From assembly GCF_000787815.1 (NCBI RefSeq), contig NZ_BBPO01000035.1, positions 1 through 64,000 of the forward strand: a DNA stretch of 64,000 nt. Direction: 5' to 3'. Positions 9,004-18,400 of this stretch are shown here, one piece after another; the stretch's first letter is position 1, and each line of letters opens with the position of its first letter. This stretch comes from Streptacidiphilus neutrinimicus. GTDB taxonomy: Bacteria; Actinomycetota; Actinomycetes; Streptomycetales; Streptomycetaceae. Below the pieces are notes generated by a model. It did no database searches, was not told the origin of the DNA, and saw only the letters and a program-made list of their open reading frames with translations. Position numbers and translations under genes: made by a program.

Positions 9004-9165
9004 GGCTACAGTCTCACCTCTGCGGTTTACGGATGCGTTAAGCGCGGAAGCCCGAAGCGCACGCGTCGCCCGCCAGGCCCACTGTTCGCATCATCGCAGA
9101 TAAGTGCAGATTGTGGGCCTGCCGGGATGATCAGCTGACGAACGCCGCTCGCCCGGCGGAATCGC

Positions 9166-10098
9166 TCAGGAGACGCGGCCGAAGAAGTCCGGGTAGTAGC
9201 CGCTGGAAAGGACGGAGATCCGCACGTCCGCGCCTCGGTGCGGGGCCTCGATGTAGCGGCCGCCGCCCAGGTAGATCGCCACGTGGTGGATGCCGCTGGA
9301 GCGGCTGCTGGAGGACCAGAAGATGAGGTCGCCGCGGCGCAGCCGGCCGGGCGCGACGGGGGTGGTCGCCCGGTACTGGTCGGCGGCGACGCGCGGAAGC
9401 TTGATCCCGGCGCGGAAGAAGGCCTGCTGGACCAGGCCCGAGCAGTCGTAGCCGTAGGGGCCGTCGCCGCCCCAGACGTACGGCTTGCCGAGCTGCGCCT
9501 CGGCGAAGCCGATCGCCGCCTCGATGCCTGCCGTGACCGGTCCCGGCGTGGGTCCCGGCGTCGGCACCGGGCTCGGGTTCGGGGACGGGGACGGGTCGGG
9601 GTTCGGATCGCCCGGGCCGGGCCCCGGAACCGGGTGCCCGTGGCCCGCGTACTTCAGGTAGATCGCATAGTGCGTCGTCCAGCGCCACTCGCCGTTCTTG
9701 CGGAACCAGTACCGCTCGCCGTCCCAGCCCTGGCGTATGCCGCCGGTCGCGCTCGCTCCGCCGCTGTCGCCCCCGCTCCCGACGTGGCGCAGGTAGACGG
9801 CGTAGTGGGTGGTCCACCGCCACTCGCCCTCGGCGCGGAACCAGTAACGGTGTCCGTCCCAGCCCGCGTGCGCGAGCGCCGGTTCGGCGCTCGCTGCGGG
9901 CGCGGCTATCAGGGCCGCGCTTCCCCCGACCGCGAGCATCGCGGTGGTCGCGGCGGCGCGGAACAGCGGGCGGCCGGGGGCGCGCCGCTCACGGGCGGCG
10001 CCGCCCGGTGACGCGGCCTCAGTCGTACGGCGGCGGTCGCCGCAGTAGGCACAGGCGCAGACGGCTGTGTCCAGGTCGAGCTCGGCGAAGGCGGTCAT
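9166..10098 (-). CDS. Secreted NlpC/P60 endopeptidase with two tryptophan-rich repeats
   Basis: Probably cleaves peptide bonds in peptidoglycan stem peptides outside the membrane. The 310-residue protein has, in order: an unusual N-terminal Cys-rich tail (CACAYCG, residues 14-20), a hydrophobic signal/anchor helix (about 47-72), two copies of a 27-residue module containing W-D-G-x-R-Y-W-F-R and G-E-W-R-W-T-T-H-Y (79-105 and 124-150), a Pro/Gly/Asn/Asp linker (156-189) and an NlpC/P60 domain. The domain has catalytic C219 (DCSGL), H272 (HVAIYLG) and third polar residue H287. The duplicated module is likely a wall-binding or regulatory unit; I know no named family for it. A GGAG lies about 10 bases upstream of the ATG. 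Confidence 0.88.
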   Translation of the reverse strand: MTAFAELDLDTAVCACAYCGDRRRTTEAASPGGAARERRAPGRPLFRAAATTAMLAVGGSAALIAAPAASAEPALAHAGWDGHRYWFRAEGEWRWTTHYAVYLRHVGSGGDSGGASATGGIRQGWDGERYWFRKNGEWRWTTHYAIYLKYAGHGHPVPGPGPGDPNPDPSPSPNPSPVPTPGPTPGPVTAGIEAAIGFAEAQLGKPYVWGGDGPYGYDCSGLVQQAFFRAGIKLPRVAADQYRATTPVAPGRLRRGDLIFWSSSSRSSGIHHVAIYLGGGRYIEAPHRGADVRISVLSSGYYPDFFGRVS

Positions 10099-10167
10099 GG
10101 CGCACGGACTCCGTTTCTCGTTCCTCGGCGGCGGTTCGCGGTGGTTCGGAGGATGCGGCGGCAGGCG

Positions 10168-11646
10168 TCACGGAAGGTCTGCGACGGGCTCCGGACGCGG
10201 CGCGGGGGGCGCGGACCCCGCGGATGCCGCGGACGGCGCGGACGGCGCGGAAGGCGCGGACGGCGTCGCCGGGGAGCCGCCGGGCGCGGCCGGGGACGGT
10301 TCCGCGACGCGCGAGCGGCCGTCCGGCAGCAGGCGGCTACGGGAGGAGAGGGCGGTCGCCGAGCGGAGCAGGACGGGGTGCCGACCCGCCTCGTCCGCGC
10401 GTCCGGCGCCCGGGACCGCGGTCGCGGAGCCGGGAGCCGGACGGTCGGCGACCACGTGAGCGGGCGCGGGCCCGGAGCCGGGAGCCGGACGGTCGGCGAC
10501 CACGGGAGCGGGCGCGGGGGCCGGACGGTCGGCGACCACGGGAGCGGGCGCGGGCGCAGAGCCGGGAGCGGGGGTGCGGGCCGGATCGGAGACCGGGGAA
10601 GAACCGGCGCCCGCGTCGACCCTGCCGGTCCCGTCCCCTGCCGTTCCGGCGGTCTCCGCCGCCCGGGCGCCCGCCCCGTGGCCCGGCACCGGCACGGACA
10701 GGAAGGCCGTCACGAGGTCCCGCGTCAGCGCGGCGCGGAAGGTGTCGTCGAGCGCGATCCCCTGGGAGCACTCGAGTCGGCGCAGCGTCAGCGTCGCGGT
10801 CTCGACGGCGTCGCCGACGACGACCTCGCGGGTGCCCGCGTCCAGTTCGGCGAGCCTGCGGCGGCGCATGCTGTCGGCGAAGTCGGCGCGGTAGCCGAGG
10901 CCGACGGCCTGGACGGAGTAGACGGCGACGCCGACCGGGGCCATCTCCGCACCGAGCAGGCGGGTCAGCTCGCCGCCCAGCCACTGCCCGTCGCGCAGGG
11001 AGGGGCCGGGGCTGGCGAAGCTGTCGCAGGGCAGCGTCGAGGCCGTCCGGGCGAAGACCGACTCCGCACTCAGGGCCAGATGACGGCCATGGTCGTCGAC
11101 GGAGAAGCGGGCCCGGGCGGTGTCCCTGACCTGCCAGACGATGATCAGCTCGGCGGTGATCGGGGAGCCCTCGCGGTCGGTCGCGAAGATCGGCTCGCTG
11201 CGCCAGTGGCGGATCCGCACGTCGATCGGACGGCGCTTCAGCAGCGGGTTCACCCAGAGCAGCCCGGTGCGGCGCACCGTGCCGCGGTAGCCACCCCACC
11301 GGCTCAGCACCCGGGCCGTGCCCAGCGGGTTCGCCATCAGGCCGGAGACGGCGACCACCACGACCGCGCCGCAGAGCGCCAGCAGCGCCACGGCCGGGTG
11401 CTCCGGGACGACCGGGCCGGTGCCGTGCAGGGTCCGGCCGCCGGGGACCCAGGGCGGCAGCCCGGCGACACGCCGGGCCTGCACCAGCAGGGCGAGGACG
11501 ACGGCGGCGAGGGCCACGAGCAGAGCCGCCCAGCCGGGCAGCGCGGCGCGGGCCGGACGTTCCCTCAGATCCGCGTCGGAGCGGGGCGGTCGGCGCACCG
11601 CCCAAGGAGCGGTGTCCTGTCGCTCGGTCTGGTCCACGAGGTCCAT
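10168..11646 (-). CDS. SPFH (band 7/stomatin-like) domain membrane protein
   Basis: Probably organises a membrane microdomain or protein complex. From the ATG at 11646 (AGAGGGG directly upstream) the protein has 492 residues: a short cytoplasmic start, two transmembrane helices (WAALLVALAAVVLALLV and VALLALCGAVVVVAVSGLM), then an SPFH core (GTVRRTGLLWVNPLLKRRPIDVR, ITAELIIVWQVRDTARARFSVDD, with an RLAELDAGTREVVVGDAVETA coiled segment). The last 150 or so residues are low-complexity Pro/Ala with tandem APAPVVADRPAP units. An upstream GTG/ATG-extended frame reaches 11727 but crosses the likely promoter. Divergent from nadE. Confidence 0.85.
   Translation of the reverse strand: MDLVDQTERQDTAPWAVRRPPRSDADLRERPARAALPGWAALLVALAAVVLALLVQARRVAGLPPWVPGGRTLHGTGPVVPEHPAVALLALCGAVVVVAVSGLMANPLGTARVLSRWGGYRGTVRRTGLLWVNPLLKRRPIDVRIRHWRSEPIFATDREGSPITAELIIVWQVRDTARARFSVDDHGRHLALSAESVFARTASTLPCDSFASPGPSLRDGQWLGGELTRLLGAEMAPVGVAVYSVQAVGLGYRADFADSMRRRRLAELDAGTREVVVGDAVETATLTLRRLECSQGIALDDTFRAALTRDLVTAFLSVPVPGHGAGARAAETAGTAGDGTGRVDAGAGSSPVSDPARTPAPGSAPAPAPVVADRPAPAPAPVVADRPAPGSGPAPAHVVADRPAPGSATAVPGAGRADEAGRHPVLLRSATALSSRSRLLPDGRSRVAEPSPAAPGGSPATPSAPSAPSAPSAASAGSAPPAPRPEPVADLP
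10427..10558. repeat. Tandem coding repeats within the SPFH protein tail
   Basis: The DNA unit GCCGGACGGTCGGCGACCAC recurs three times (near 10436, 10485 and 10520), separated by GGGAGCGGGCGCGGG-like spacers. It encodes PVVADRPAPA repeats. Copies are nearly identical, suggesting recent slippage expansion. Confidence 0.8.
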
Positions 11647-11699
11647 CCCCTCTTGCGGGCTCTTTCGGGAGTTCGTACGTACTCGCACCCTCGCCCAGG

Positions 11700-11810
11700 A
11701 GCTCGAAAGTACCTTTATTTCGGACATACCGTCAATACATCTATATTCAGGTCATATCAGAGCATCTATCTCATCAGCCAACGGGTCACCGCACATCTCG
11801 TCGGAGAGAC
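11700..11810. promoter_or_regulatory. AT-rich divergent promoter region between the SPFH gene and nadE
   Basis: This stretch is markedly AT-richer than its surroundings and contains two CATCTAT copies (near 11739 and 11764) and several ATAT steps. On the minus strand a TTGACG (11735-11730) could be a -35 for the SPFH gene. A GGAGAG (11803-11808) serves nadE. The repeated CATCTAT may mark a regulator site; no family can be assigned. Confidence 0.4.
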
Positions 11811-11825
11811 GATTACTCTGTGGGT

Positions 11826-13583
11826 ATGCCAAGCCTGCGCCTCGCGTTGAACCAGATCGACAGCGTCGTCGGCGACATCGACGGCAACGCCGAGCTGATC
11901 GTCAGCTGGACCCGTCACGCCGTGGAGCAAGGCGCCCATCTGGTCGCTTTCCCCGAGCTCGCGCTCAACGGCTATCCCATCGAGGACCTGGCGCTGCGCC
12001 CGTCCTTCATCGAGGCGTCGCGCTCGGCGCTGGTCGCCCTGGCGACGCGGCTTAAGGCGGAGGGCCTGGGCGCGGTCCCGGTCGTCGTCGGCTATCTCGG
12101 CAAGTCCCTCCAGGACACCCCGCGGCTCGGCCTGCCCGCCGGCTCCCCGCAGAACTGCGCCGCCGTGCTCCACCAGGGTGAGGTCGTCACCCGGATGGCC
12201 AAGCACCACCTGCCCAACTACGGCACCTTCGACGAGTTCCGCTACTTCGTCCCCGGCGACACCCTCCCCGTCGTCCGCCTGCACGGCGTCGACGTCGCGC
12301 TGGCCATCTGCGAGGACATCTGGCAGGACGGCGGCCGGGTCCAGGCCGCGCGCCAGGCCGACGCCGGGCTGCTGCTGGTGATCAACGCCTCCCCCTACGA
12401 GGCGCGACGCGGCGAGGAGCGCCTGGCCCTGGTCCGCAGGCGCGCCGCCGAGGCCGGCTGCACGCTCGCCTACGTCAACCTGATCGGCGGCCAGGACGAG
12501 CTCGTCTTCGACGGCCAGTCCGTCGTCGTCGAGACCGACGGCACGGTGCTGGCGCGCGCCCCGCAGTTCGAGGAGGGGTGCCTGCTGATCGACCTCGACC
12601 TGCCCGCCGCCACCGCGGCGGTGGACGGCGCGACGCGGATCGTCGCCGACGGCCTGGAGATCAGGCGCTCCGTGCTGTCCGAGGAGCCGCTTCCCGCTCC
12701 CGAGGCGCCGGTCGTGCCCGGCGAGGCCGCGCCCCTGGCCGAGCTGGAGGAGGTCTACGCCGCACTGATCTGCGGCGTCCGCGCCTACGTGCGCAAGAAC
12801 GGCTTCAAGTCGGTGCTGATCGGCCTCTCCGGCGGCATCGACTCCGCGCTCGTCGCCGCGATCGCCGTGGACGCGATCGGCGCCGAGAACGTCTACGGCG
12901 TCTCCATGCCGAGCGCGTACTCCTCCGAGCACTCCCGGGACGACGCCGCGGAGCTGGCCCGCCGGACGGGCCTGAACTTCCGCACGGTCTCCATCGCGCC
13001 GATGTTCGACGCCTACATGGCTTCGCTGGGCCTCACCGGCCTCGCGGAGGAGAACCTCCAGTCGCGCCTGCGCGGCACGCTGCTGATGGCCCTCTCCAAC
13101 CAGGAGGGCCACATCGTCCTCGCCCCCGGCAACAAGAGCGAGCTGGCGGTCGGCTACTCCACCCTCTACGGCGACTCGGTCGGCGCGTTCGGCCCGATCA
13201 AGGACGTCTACAAGACGCTGATCTTCCGGCTCGCCCGGTGGCGCAACGAGATCGCCCGTGAGCGCGGCGAGACGCCGCCGATCCCGGAGAACACCATCTC
13301 CAAGCCCCCGTCCGCGGAGCTGCGCCCCGGCCAGGTCGACACGGACTCCCTGCCGGACTACGACACCCTGGACGCGATCCTGACGGCGTACGTGGAACGG
13401 GATCTGGGCCGCGCGCAGATCGTCGCCGAGGGCTACGACCCGCCGCTGGTCGAGCGGGTGATCCGGCTCGTGGACACGGCGGAGTACAAGCGCCGGCAGT
13501 ACCCGCCGGGCACGAAGATCAGCGTCAGGAACTTCGGCAGGGACCGCCGCCAGCCCATCACCAACCGCTGGCGCGAGCACTAG
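11826..13583 (+). CDS. nadE: Glutamine-dependent NAD+ synthetase
   Basis: Makes NAD+ from nicotinic acid adenine dinucleotide using ATP and the ammonia of glutamine, the last step of NAD biosynthesis. The 585-residue protein has an N-terminal nitrilase/amidase domain with the E44-K126-C162 triad (FPELAL, KHHLPNYG, AICEDIW) and a C-terminal synthetase domain with the PP-loop LSGGIDSALVAAI (S335 onward) and a KSELAVGYSTLYGD block. A GTG at 11820 is an alternative start; the ATG at 11826 matches homologues, which begin MPxLRLALNQID. A single gene, convergent with the EEP gene after 33 bases. Confidence 0.96.
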   Translation: MPSLRLALNQIDSVVGDIDGNAELIVSWTRHAVEQGAHLVAFPELALNGYPIEDLALRPSFIEASRSALVALATRLKAEGLGAVPVVVGYLGKSLQDTPRLGLPAGSPQNCAAVLHQGEVVTRMAKHHLPNYGTFDEFRYFVPGDTLPVVRLHGVDVALAICEDIWQDGGRVQAARQADAGLLLVINASPYEARRGEERLALVRRRAAEAGCTLAYVNLIGGQDELVFDGQSVVVETDGTVLARAPQFEEGCLLIDLDLPAATAAVDGATRIVADGLEIRRSVLSEEPLPAPEAPVVPGEAAPLAELEEVYAALICGVRAYVRKNGFKSVLIGLSGGIDSALVAAIAVDAIGAENVYGVSMPSAYSSEHSRDDAAELARRTGLNFRTVSIAPMFDAYMASLGLTGLAEENLQSRLRGTLLMALSNQEGHIVLAPGNKSELAVGYSTLYGDSVGAFGPIKDVYKTLIFRLARWRNEIARERGETPPIPENTISKPPSAELRPGQVDTDSLPDYDTLDAILTAYVERDLGRAQIVAEGYDPPLVERVIRLVDTAEYKRRQYPPGTKISVRNFGRDRRQPITNRWREH

Positions 13584-13616
13584 GCAGTCGAGGCAGCTGC
13601 AGCTACCTCAGGGTTC

Positions 13617-14591
13617 TCACAGCTCGAAGTGCGCGCCGATCGGCCGGTGGTCGCTGCCCGTCTGCGGGAGGGTCCACGCTGCCGTCGGGGTGATGCCGCG
13701 GGACATGATCTGGTCGATCCGGGCCGAGGGGAACGACGAGGGCCAGGAGAAGCCGAAGCCCGCGCCCGCGCTGCCCTGCGCGGAGCGCAGCTGCATGGTG
13801 ATGGGGGCCAGCGCGCGGTCGTTCATCGTGCCGTTCATGTCGCCCAGCAGCAACACCCGCGTGAGCGACTCGTGGCTTATCGCCTCGCCCAGCGCCTCCG
13901 CACTGCGGTTGCGCTGGTTGGCGGTGAAGCCGCCGTCGAAGTGGACGCGGACGGACGGCATGTGGGCGACGTAGACCGCCAGCTCCCCCTGCGGGGCGTG
14001 GACGGTCGCCCGCAGCGCCCGGGTCCAGCCGATCTTGATGTCGACGGGACCGGTGTCGGTCAGCGGGTACTTGGACCAGAGGCCGACCGTGCCCTCGACG
14101 ACGTGGTAGCGGTAGGTGCCGTCCAGCACCTGGCTGATCGTCGGAAGCGCGGGCCCGGTGATCTCCTCCAGGGAGATGACGTCCGGATCGGCCTGCATCA
14201 GCGTCCGCGTCGTGCTCGCGACGGACGTGTTGTTCGCGTCGATGTTGTGCTGGACGGCGGTGAAGTCGTAGGAGCCGCCGCTCTTGTCGGGCAGCAGCGG
14301 GGCGAAGAGGACCGACCAGATCACCACGGGCACCAGCAGAGCGACCAGCGCTGTCGCGGAGCGGCGCAGCAGCGCGAGGACCAGCAGGACCGGGACGGCC
14401 AGGCCGAACCACGGCAGGAAGGTCTCGATCAGGCTGCCGAAGTTCCCGAAGTCGTCCGGGATCTGCCGGTGGAAGGCGAGGACGCAGGCGAGCAGCAGTG
14501 CGAGCACGGCCAGGACCCAGCCGCGACGCCATGTGGAACGGCCCTTGCCGTCCCGGCCGCGCCAGTGGTTCCCCCGAAAACCGCGAAGCAT
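13617..14591 (-). CDS. Membrane-anchored endonuclease/exonuclease/phosphatase (EEP) family protein
   Basis: A 324-residue protein with three N-terminal transmembrane helices (about residues 23-100) and an extracytoplasmic EEP domain. Visible EEP motifs are QHNIDANN, ISLEEITG (metal Glu), LLLGDMNGT (Asp/Asn) and the terminal GSDHRPIGAHF (catalytic Asp-His). Similar actinomycete proteins are annotated as secreted phosphodiesterases or nucleases; the substrate is unknown. GAGGAA lies 8 bases before the ATG. Stands alone between nadE and the tetR/MFS pair. Confidence 0.85.
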   Translation of the reverse strand: MLRGFRGNHWRGRDGKGRSTWRRGWVLAVLALLLACVLAFHRQIPDDFGNFGSLIETFLPWFGLAVPVLLVLALLRRSATALVALLVPVVIWSVLFAPLLPDKSGGSYDFTAVQHNIDANNTSVASTTRTLMQADPDVISLEEITGPALPTISQVLDGTYRYHVVEGTVGLWSKYPLTDTGPVDIKIGWTRALRATVHAPQGELAVYVAHMPSVRVHFDGGFTANQRNRSAEALGEAISHESLTRVLLLGDMNGTMNDRALAPITMQLRSAQGSAGAGFGFSWPSSFPSARIDQIMSRGITPTAAWTLPQTGSDHRPIGAHFEL

Positions 14592-14672
14592 GTGCCGTTC
14601 CTCACCTTTGCCCGGATCGGTCCCGTTTGCCGGGACTCAGCCTATGGGTGAGGAGACGCGCCCCAGCAGACC

Positions 14673-15473
14673 TCAGGTTCCGTCGGCGTTGTCGTGAACC
14701 GGGTGAGTGTTCGATGAGACCTCGGGCTTGGTCGCGGGCTTGATCGCGACGCCCTCCAGCACCGCGTCGACGATCGTGGCCGCCAGCGTCGGGTCGTCGA
14801 TGGAGGCGTCCGGGTGCAGCACGGCGCGGGACAGCATCGGGCCGACGACCAGCTCACCGAGCAGGTCCGGGTCGATGTCGTCGCGCAGCTCGCCCCGCAG
14901 CTGGGCCGCGTGGACCAGCTCGCGCAGCGCCCTGCGGCGGGGCTCGATGACCGTCTCGTGGTACCGGCCGTAGAGGTCGGGGATGGCCCGGATCTCCGCG
15001 CCGATCATGGCGAGATCGCTGCCGGAGCGGCGGTTCACGGCGTTGAGCCGGATGCTGTCGACGGCCGCGATGAGCGTCTCGCGCAGCGTGGGGAGCTCGC
15101 AGATCGGGTCGATCTTGGACTCCAGCTGCGTCAGCAGGTGCAGCAGCAGGGCGTCCTTGTCGGACCAGCGGCGGTAGATCGTCGCCTTGCCGACGCCCGC
15201 CTCGGCGGCGATCGCCTCGACGGTGAGGCTGGCCAGGCTGGAACCCTTGGCCAGCAGGCGGAGCATGCCCTCGACGATCGAGGTCTCGACCGCCTCGCTG
15301 CGCGGCCGACCACGCTTGGCCGGCACCGGCACCGGCACCGGCGCAGGCACCGGTCGCGCGGCCGCGTCGGGGGCGGAGGGTGGGGCGGCGGGACGCCGGC
15401 GGCCGAGCTCGCGACCGATCAAGTCCTCGAACTCACTGTCCACGGCTTCGGCCTTGCCCGCGCTGCTGCTCAC
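14673..15473 (-). CDS. TetR-family transcriptional repressor
   Basis: Likely represses the MFS efflux gene directly upstream in the same operon. From a GTG at 15473 with GGGAGG about 8 bases upstream it has 266 residues. About 75 disordered Pro/Ala residues precede the TetR helix-turn-helix (TVEAIAAEAGVGKATIYRRWSDKDALL), and a TetR_C-type ligand domain follows. Only 14 bases separate it from the MFS stop codon. The palindrome at 17168-17190 is its probable operator. The long N-terminal tail is unusual for the family. Confidence 0.88.
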   Translation of the reverse strand: MSSSAGKAEAVDSEFEDLIGRELGRRRPAAPPSAPDAAARPVPAPVPVPVPAKRGRPRSEAVETSIVEGMLRLLAKGSSLASLTVEAIAAEAGVGKATIYRRWSDKDALLLHLLTQLESKIDPICELPTLRETLIAAVDSIRLNAVNRRSGSDLAMIGAEIRAIPDLYGRYHETVIEPRRRALRELVHAAQLRGELRDDIDPDLLGELVVGPMLSRAVLHPDASIDDPTLAATIVDAVLEGVAIKPATKPEVSSNTHPVHDNADGT

Positions 15474-15487
15474 CGCCCCATCCTCCC

Positions 15488-17164
15488 TCACTCGGCTTGA
15501 GCCCCGGTAGCGTCCGCGGCCGCCTGGGCCTTTGCCTCGGAGCCCGCAGGCTCGGAGGTGTCCGTGCCCGCCGCGCGCGGCGCCATCGCGCCGCCGTAGG
15601 ACGCGGCCTTGCCGGGCAGGAAGGCCACCGCGACGATCAGGCCGAGCACCGCCGCGACCGCCGCACCGAGCGCCGTGACGTGCATGGCGTGGACGAACGC
15701 GTCCTTGGCCGGGTCGACCAGGGCGGAGGCGTGGAGCTGCGGCTTCTCGGCGATGCCGAGCGTGCCCTCGATCGACTCGCCCGCCGGACCGCGCAGCGCG
15801 GGCGGCAGGGTGCTCAGGTGCCCGCTGATGCCGTTGCGGTACGAGGTCGACAGCAGCGCACCGAGCACCGCGACGCCGAGCGAGCCGCCCACCTGGCGGA
15901 AGGTGTTGTTGACGGCGGAACCCGAGCCCGCCTTCTCCCGGGGCAGGCTGGACATGATGGTGACCGACGCGGGCGGCATCACCAGCGCCATACCCGCGCC
16001 CTGCACGAAGGCGACGACCTCGAGCACCCATATGCCCGTCGTGCGGCCCAGCGTCATGAAGCCGACGAAGGCCGCCGCGATCAGGAACATGCCGAGCGCG
16101 ACGGTGATCCGCACGCCGAAGCGGTCCACGACGAACCGGGCCCGCGGCGAGAAGATCAGCTGGGCGATGGCCAGCGGAAGCAGCAGCAGGCCGGCCTGGA
16201 GCGGGCTGTAGCCGCGCACGCTCTGGATGTAGAAGACGCCGAAGAAGGTGACGCCCATCAGCGCGAAGAAGGCCAGGCCGATGGCGACGACCGAGGCGGA
16301 GAAGTGCCGGTTGCGGAACCAGGAGATGGTGAGCACCGGGTGCGCGGCGCGCTTCTGGTACAGCACGAAGGCCACCAGCACCAGCACACCGCCGACGATG
16401 GGCGCCCAGCTCTCGGTGGCGCCGAAGTCGGCGTCCTGGCCGCCCTTGATGATGCCGTAGATCAGCGCGACCAGGCCGACCATCGAGAGCAGCACGCCCA
16501 GCGGGTCGAGCTTGCCGGGCTTCGGGTCGCGCGAGTCCGGCACCAGCCAGACCATGCCGATCAGGGCGGCGACCACGATGGGCACGTTGACCAGGAAGAC
16601 CGAGCCCCACCAGAAGTGGGCCAGCAGCAGACCGCCCGCGATCGGGCCGATGGCGATGGCCAGACCGACCGCCCCGGACCAGATGCCAATGGCCTTCGGG
16701 TGCTCCTCGCGCTCGAAGACGTTCATGATGATGGCCAGCGTGGCCGGCAGCACGAAGGCGCCGCCGAAGCCCATGACGGCACGGAAGGCGATCAGCTCAG
16801 CCGGGCTGCTCGCCATCGAGCAGAGCAGCGAGCCCGCGCCGAAGATGACCATGCCGAAGAGCAGCACCTTCTTGCGGCCGAGCCGGTCGCCGAGAAGCCC
16901 GGCGGTGAACAGCAGGCCGACGAAGACCAGGGTGTACGAGTTGATCGCCCATTCCAGCTGGCTCTGGGTGGCGCCGATGCCGATGGGCTTCGGCGAGGCG
17001 ATCGTCTTCATCGCGACATTCAGGATGGAGTTGTCCAGCACCACAACGAGGAGGCTGAAAACCAGGACGGTGAGGATCGCCCAACGGCGCTTGTGTATCG
17101 CCTCGGGCACCCGCGGCGGGGCAACGGCAGGGGCAGTCGTCGTCATGGAGGTAGCGTAGCCCAT
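15488..17164 (-). CDS. MFS drug-efflux transporter, DHA2 (14-helix, EmrB/QacA-like) family
   Basis: Proton-coupled export of toxic compounds is the expected role. The protein has about 552-558 residues and 14 hydrophobic helices, with DHA2 signatures such as [17 protein letters not shown] in helix 1, [11 protein letters not shown] (motif A) and [19 protein letters not shown] (motif C, antiporter-type). The ATG at 17164 lies just inside the promoter/operator and lacks a ribosome site; the ATG at 17146 (MTTTAPAV) also lacks a good one, so the start is uncertain by six codons and leaderless translation is possible. Co-transcribed with the downstream tetR. Confidence 0.92.
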   Translation of the reverse strand: MGYATSMTTTAPAVAPPRVPEAIHKRRWAILTVLVFSLLVVVLDNSILNVAMKTIASPKPIGIGATQSQLEWAINSYTLVFVGLLFTAGLLGDRLGRKKVLLFGMVIFGAGSLLCSMASSPAELIAFRAVMGFGGAFVLPATLAIIMNVFEREEHPKAIGIWSGAVGLAIAIGPIAGGLLLAHFWWGSVFLVNVPIVVAALIGMVWLVPDSRDPKPGKLDPLGVLLSMVGLVALIYGIIKGGQDADFGATESWAPIVGGVLVLVAFVLYQKRAAHPVLTISWFRNRHFSASVVAIGLAFFALMGVTFFGVFYIQSVRGYSPLQAGLLLLPLAIAQLIFSPRARFVVDRFGVRITVALGMFLIAAAFVGFMTLGRTTGIWVLEVVAFVQGAGMALVMPPASVTIMSSLPREKAGSGSAVNNTFRQVGGSLGVAVLGALLSTSYRNGISGHLSTLPPALRGPAGESIEGTLGIAEKPQLHASALVDPAKDAFVHAMHVTALGAAVAAVLGLIVAVAFLPGKAASYGGAMAPRAAGTDTSEPAGSEAKAQAAADATGAQAE

Positions 17165-17167
17165 TTT

Positions 17168-17190
17168 CGATACGAGAACGTCTCGTATCG
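17168..17190. promoter_or_regulatory. TetR operator upstream of the MFS efflux gene
   Basis: Perfect inverted repeat with 10-base arms, CGATACGAGA (17168-17177) and TCTCGTATCG (17181-17190), around the spacer ACG. It ends three bases from the first MFS ATG and overlaps a possible minus-strand -10 TACGAT. Size and symmetry fit a TetR dimer pair site, so the downstream repressor would autoregulate the operon. Confidence 0.85.
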
Positions 17191-17346
17191 TAAATGAGAC
17201 CGGGAGGCTGCGGGGCTGGAGGAGTGACGCGCGCGACTCCGCCGCGCCGCGCGCTCCCCTTTCCCTCTCTCGCGCGGGCGTGCCAGCATGGACGTGATCC
17301 GGGGACGCCGTACGGCGCCACGAGACCACGACACAGGAGACACGTC

Positions 17347-18234
17347 ATGCAGAACGGTTCGCTTCCGCCTGCCCAGAAGAGCGCCCAGTCCCTGAAGAAA
17401 GACAGCACCCCCTCCCTCTACGGCGGCGTCACCTCGCGCCGCGTGACCGTGCGCGACCTGGCCGCCGCCAAGGCCCGTGGCGAGCGCTGGGCGATGCTGA
17501 CCGCCTACGACGCGATGACCGCCGGCGTCTTCGACGAGGCCGGCATCCCGGTGCTGCTCGTCGGCGACTCGATGGGCAACTGCCACCTCGGCTACGACAC
17601 GACCGTGCCGGTCACCATGGACGAGATCGCGATGCTGTCCGCCGCGGTCGTCCGCGGCACCCAGCGCGCGCTGGTCGTCGCCGACCTGCCGTTCGGCAGC
17701 TACCAGGAGTCCCCCGCGCAGGCGCTGCGCAACTCCGTACGGCTGATGAAGGAGGCCGGCGTCCATGCGGTGAAGCTGGAGGGCGGCGAGCGCTCCGCGC
17801 CGGCCATCGAGATGCTGGTGCAGGCCGGCGTCCCGGTCATGGCCCACCTGGGCCTGACCCCGCAGTCCGTGCACGCGCTCGGCGGCTACCCGGTCCAGGG
17901 CCGGGGCGACGAGGCGGCGCACCAGCTGCTGCGCGACGCGAAGACCGTCCAGTCCGCGGGCGCGTTCTCCGTGGTCCTGGAGGCGGTGCCGGCGGAGCTG
18001 GCCACCCAGGTCACCCACGAGCTGCACATCCCGACCGTCGGCATCGGCGCGGGCGTCGGCTGCGACGCCCAGGTGCTGGTGTGGACGGACATGGCCGGCA
18101 TGACGAGCGGCCGGGTGCCGAAGTTCGTCAAGAAGTACGCCGACCTCCGCACCGAGCTGGGCCGCGCGGCGACGGAGTACATGGACGAGGTCCGCGGCGG
18201 CTCCTTCCCCGCCGAGGAGCACAGCTTCCACTGA
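17347..18234 (+). CDS. panB: 3-Methyl-2-oxobutanoate hydroxymethyltransferase
   Basis: First step of pantothenate/CoA synthesis: transfers a hydroxymethyl group from methylene-tetrahydrofolate to alpha-ketoisovalerate, giving ketopantoate. 295 residues. Diagnostic segments are [25 protein letters not shown] (metal Asp), [40 protein letters not shown] and [29 protein letters not shown] lies 6 bases before the ATG. It has a roughly 30-residue N-terminal extension common in actinomycetes. Transcribed divergently from the efflux operon; no other pan gene is adjacent. Confidence 0.96.
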   Translation: MQNGSLPPAQKSAQSLKKDSTPSLYGGVTSRRVTVRDLAAAKARGERWAMLTAYDAMTAGVFDEAGIPVLLVGDSMGNCHLGYDTTVPVTMDEIAMLSAAVVRGTQRALVVADLPFGSYQESPAQALRNSVRLMKEAGVHAVKLEGGERSAPAIEMLVQAGVPVMAHLGLTPQSVHALGGYPVQGRGDEAAHQLLRDAKTVQSAGAFSVVLEAVPAELATQVTHELHIPTVGIGAGVGCDAQVLVWTDMAGMTSGRVPKFVKKYADLRTELGRAATEYMDEVRGGSFPAEEHSFH

Positions 18235-18281
18235 CGGAACATCCGGGGATCTTGAGGACCAACCCGTAGGTCACCACCGCT

Positions 18282-18400
18282 GTGCAGGTGCGCGGCCTGG
18301 CCGGGCACCACGGCGGGACCAAGGCCCTCGGCGGCGTCGACCTCGACGTCGCCGAGGCCACCGTCATGGGCGCGCTCGCCGAGGACGAGTGTGCTGCCGG
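18282..18400 (+). pseudogene. Remnant of an ABC transporter ATP-binding subunit (N-terminus only)
   Basis: The frame reads VQVRGLAGHHGGTKALGGVDLDVAEATVMGAL, which matches the start of DrrA-type multidrug ABC ATPases (xxVRGLxKxxGxxKALDGVDLDVxxGTVxGLLGPNGAGKTT). The Walker A motif that should follow is gone and the frame dissolves into unrelated sequence. The whole 18235-18608 gap holds no intact gene; the rest shows nothing recognisable. Confidence 0.6.

Noticed and set aside
17191-17346. Possible riboswitch ahead of panB
   Set aside because: The leader is short, shows no conserved stem arrangement that I can match, and contains the divergent promoter.
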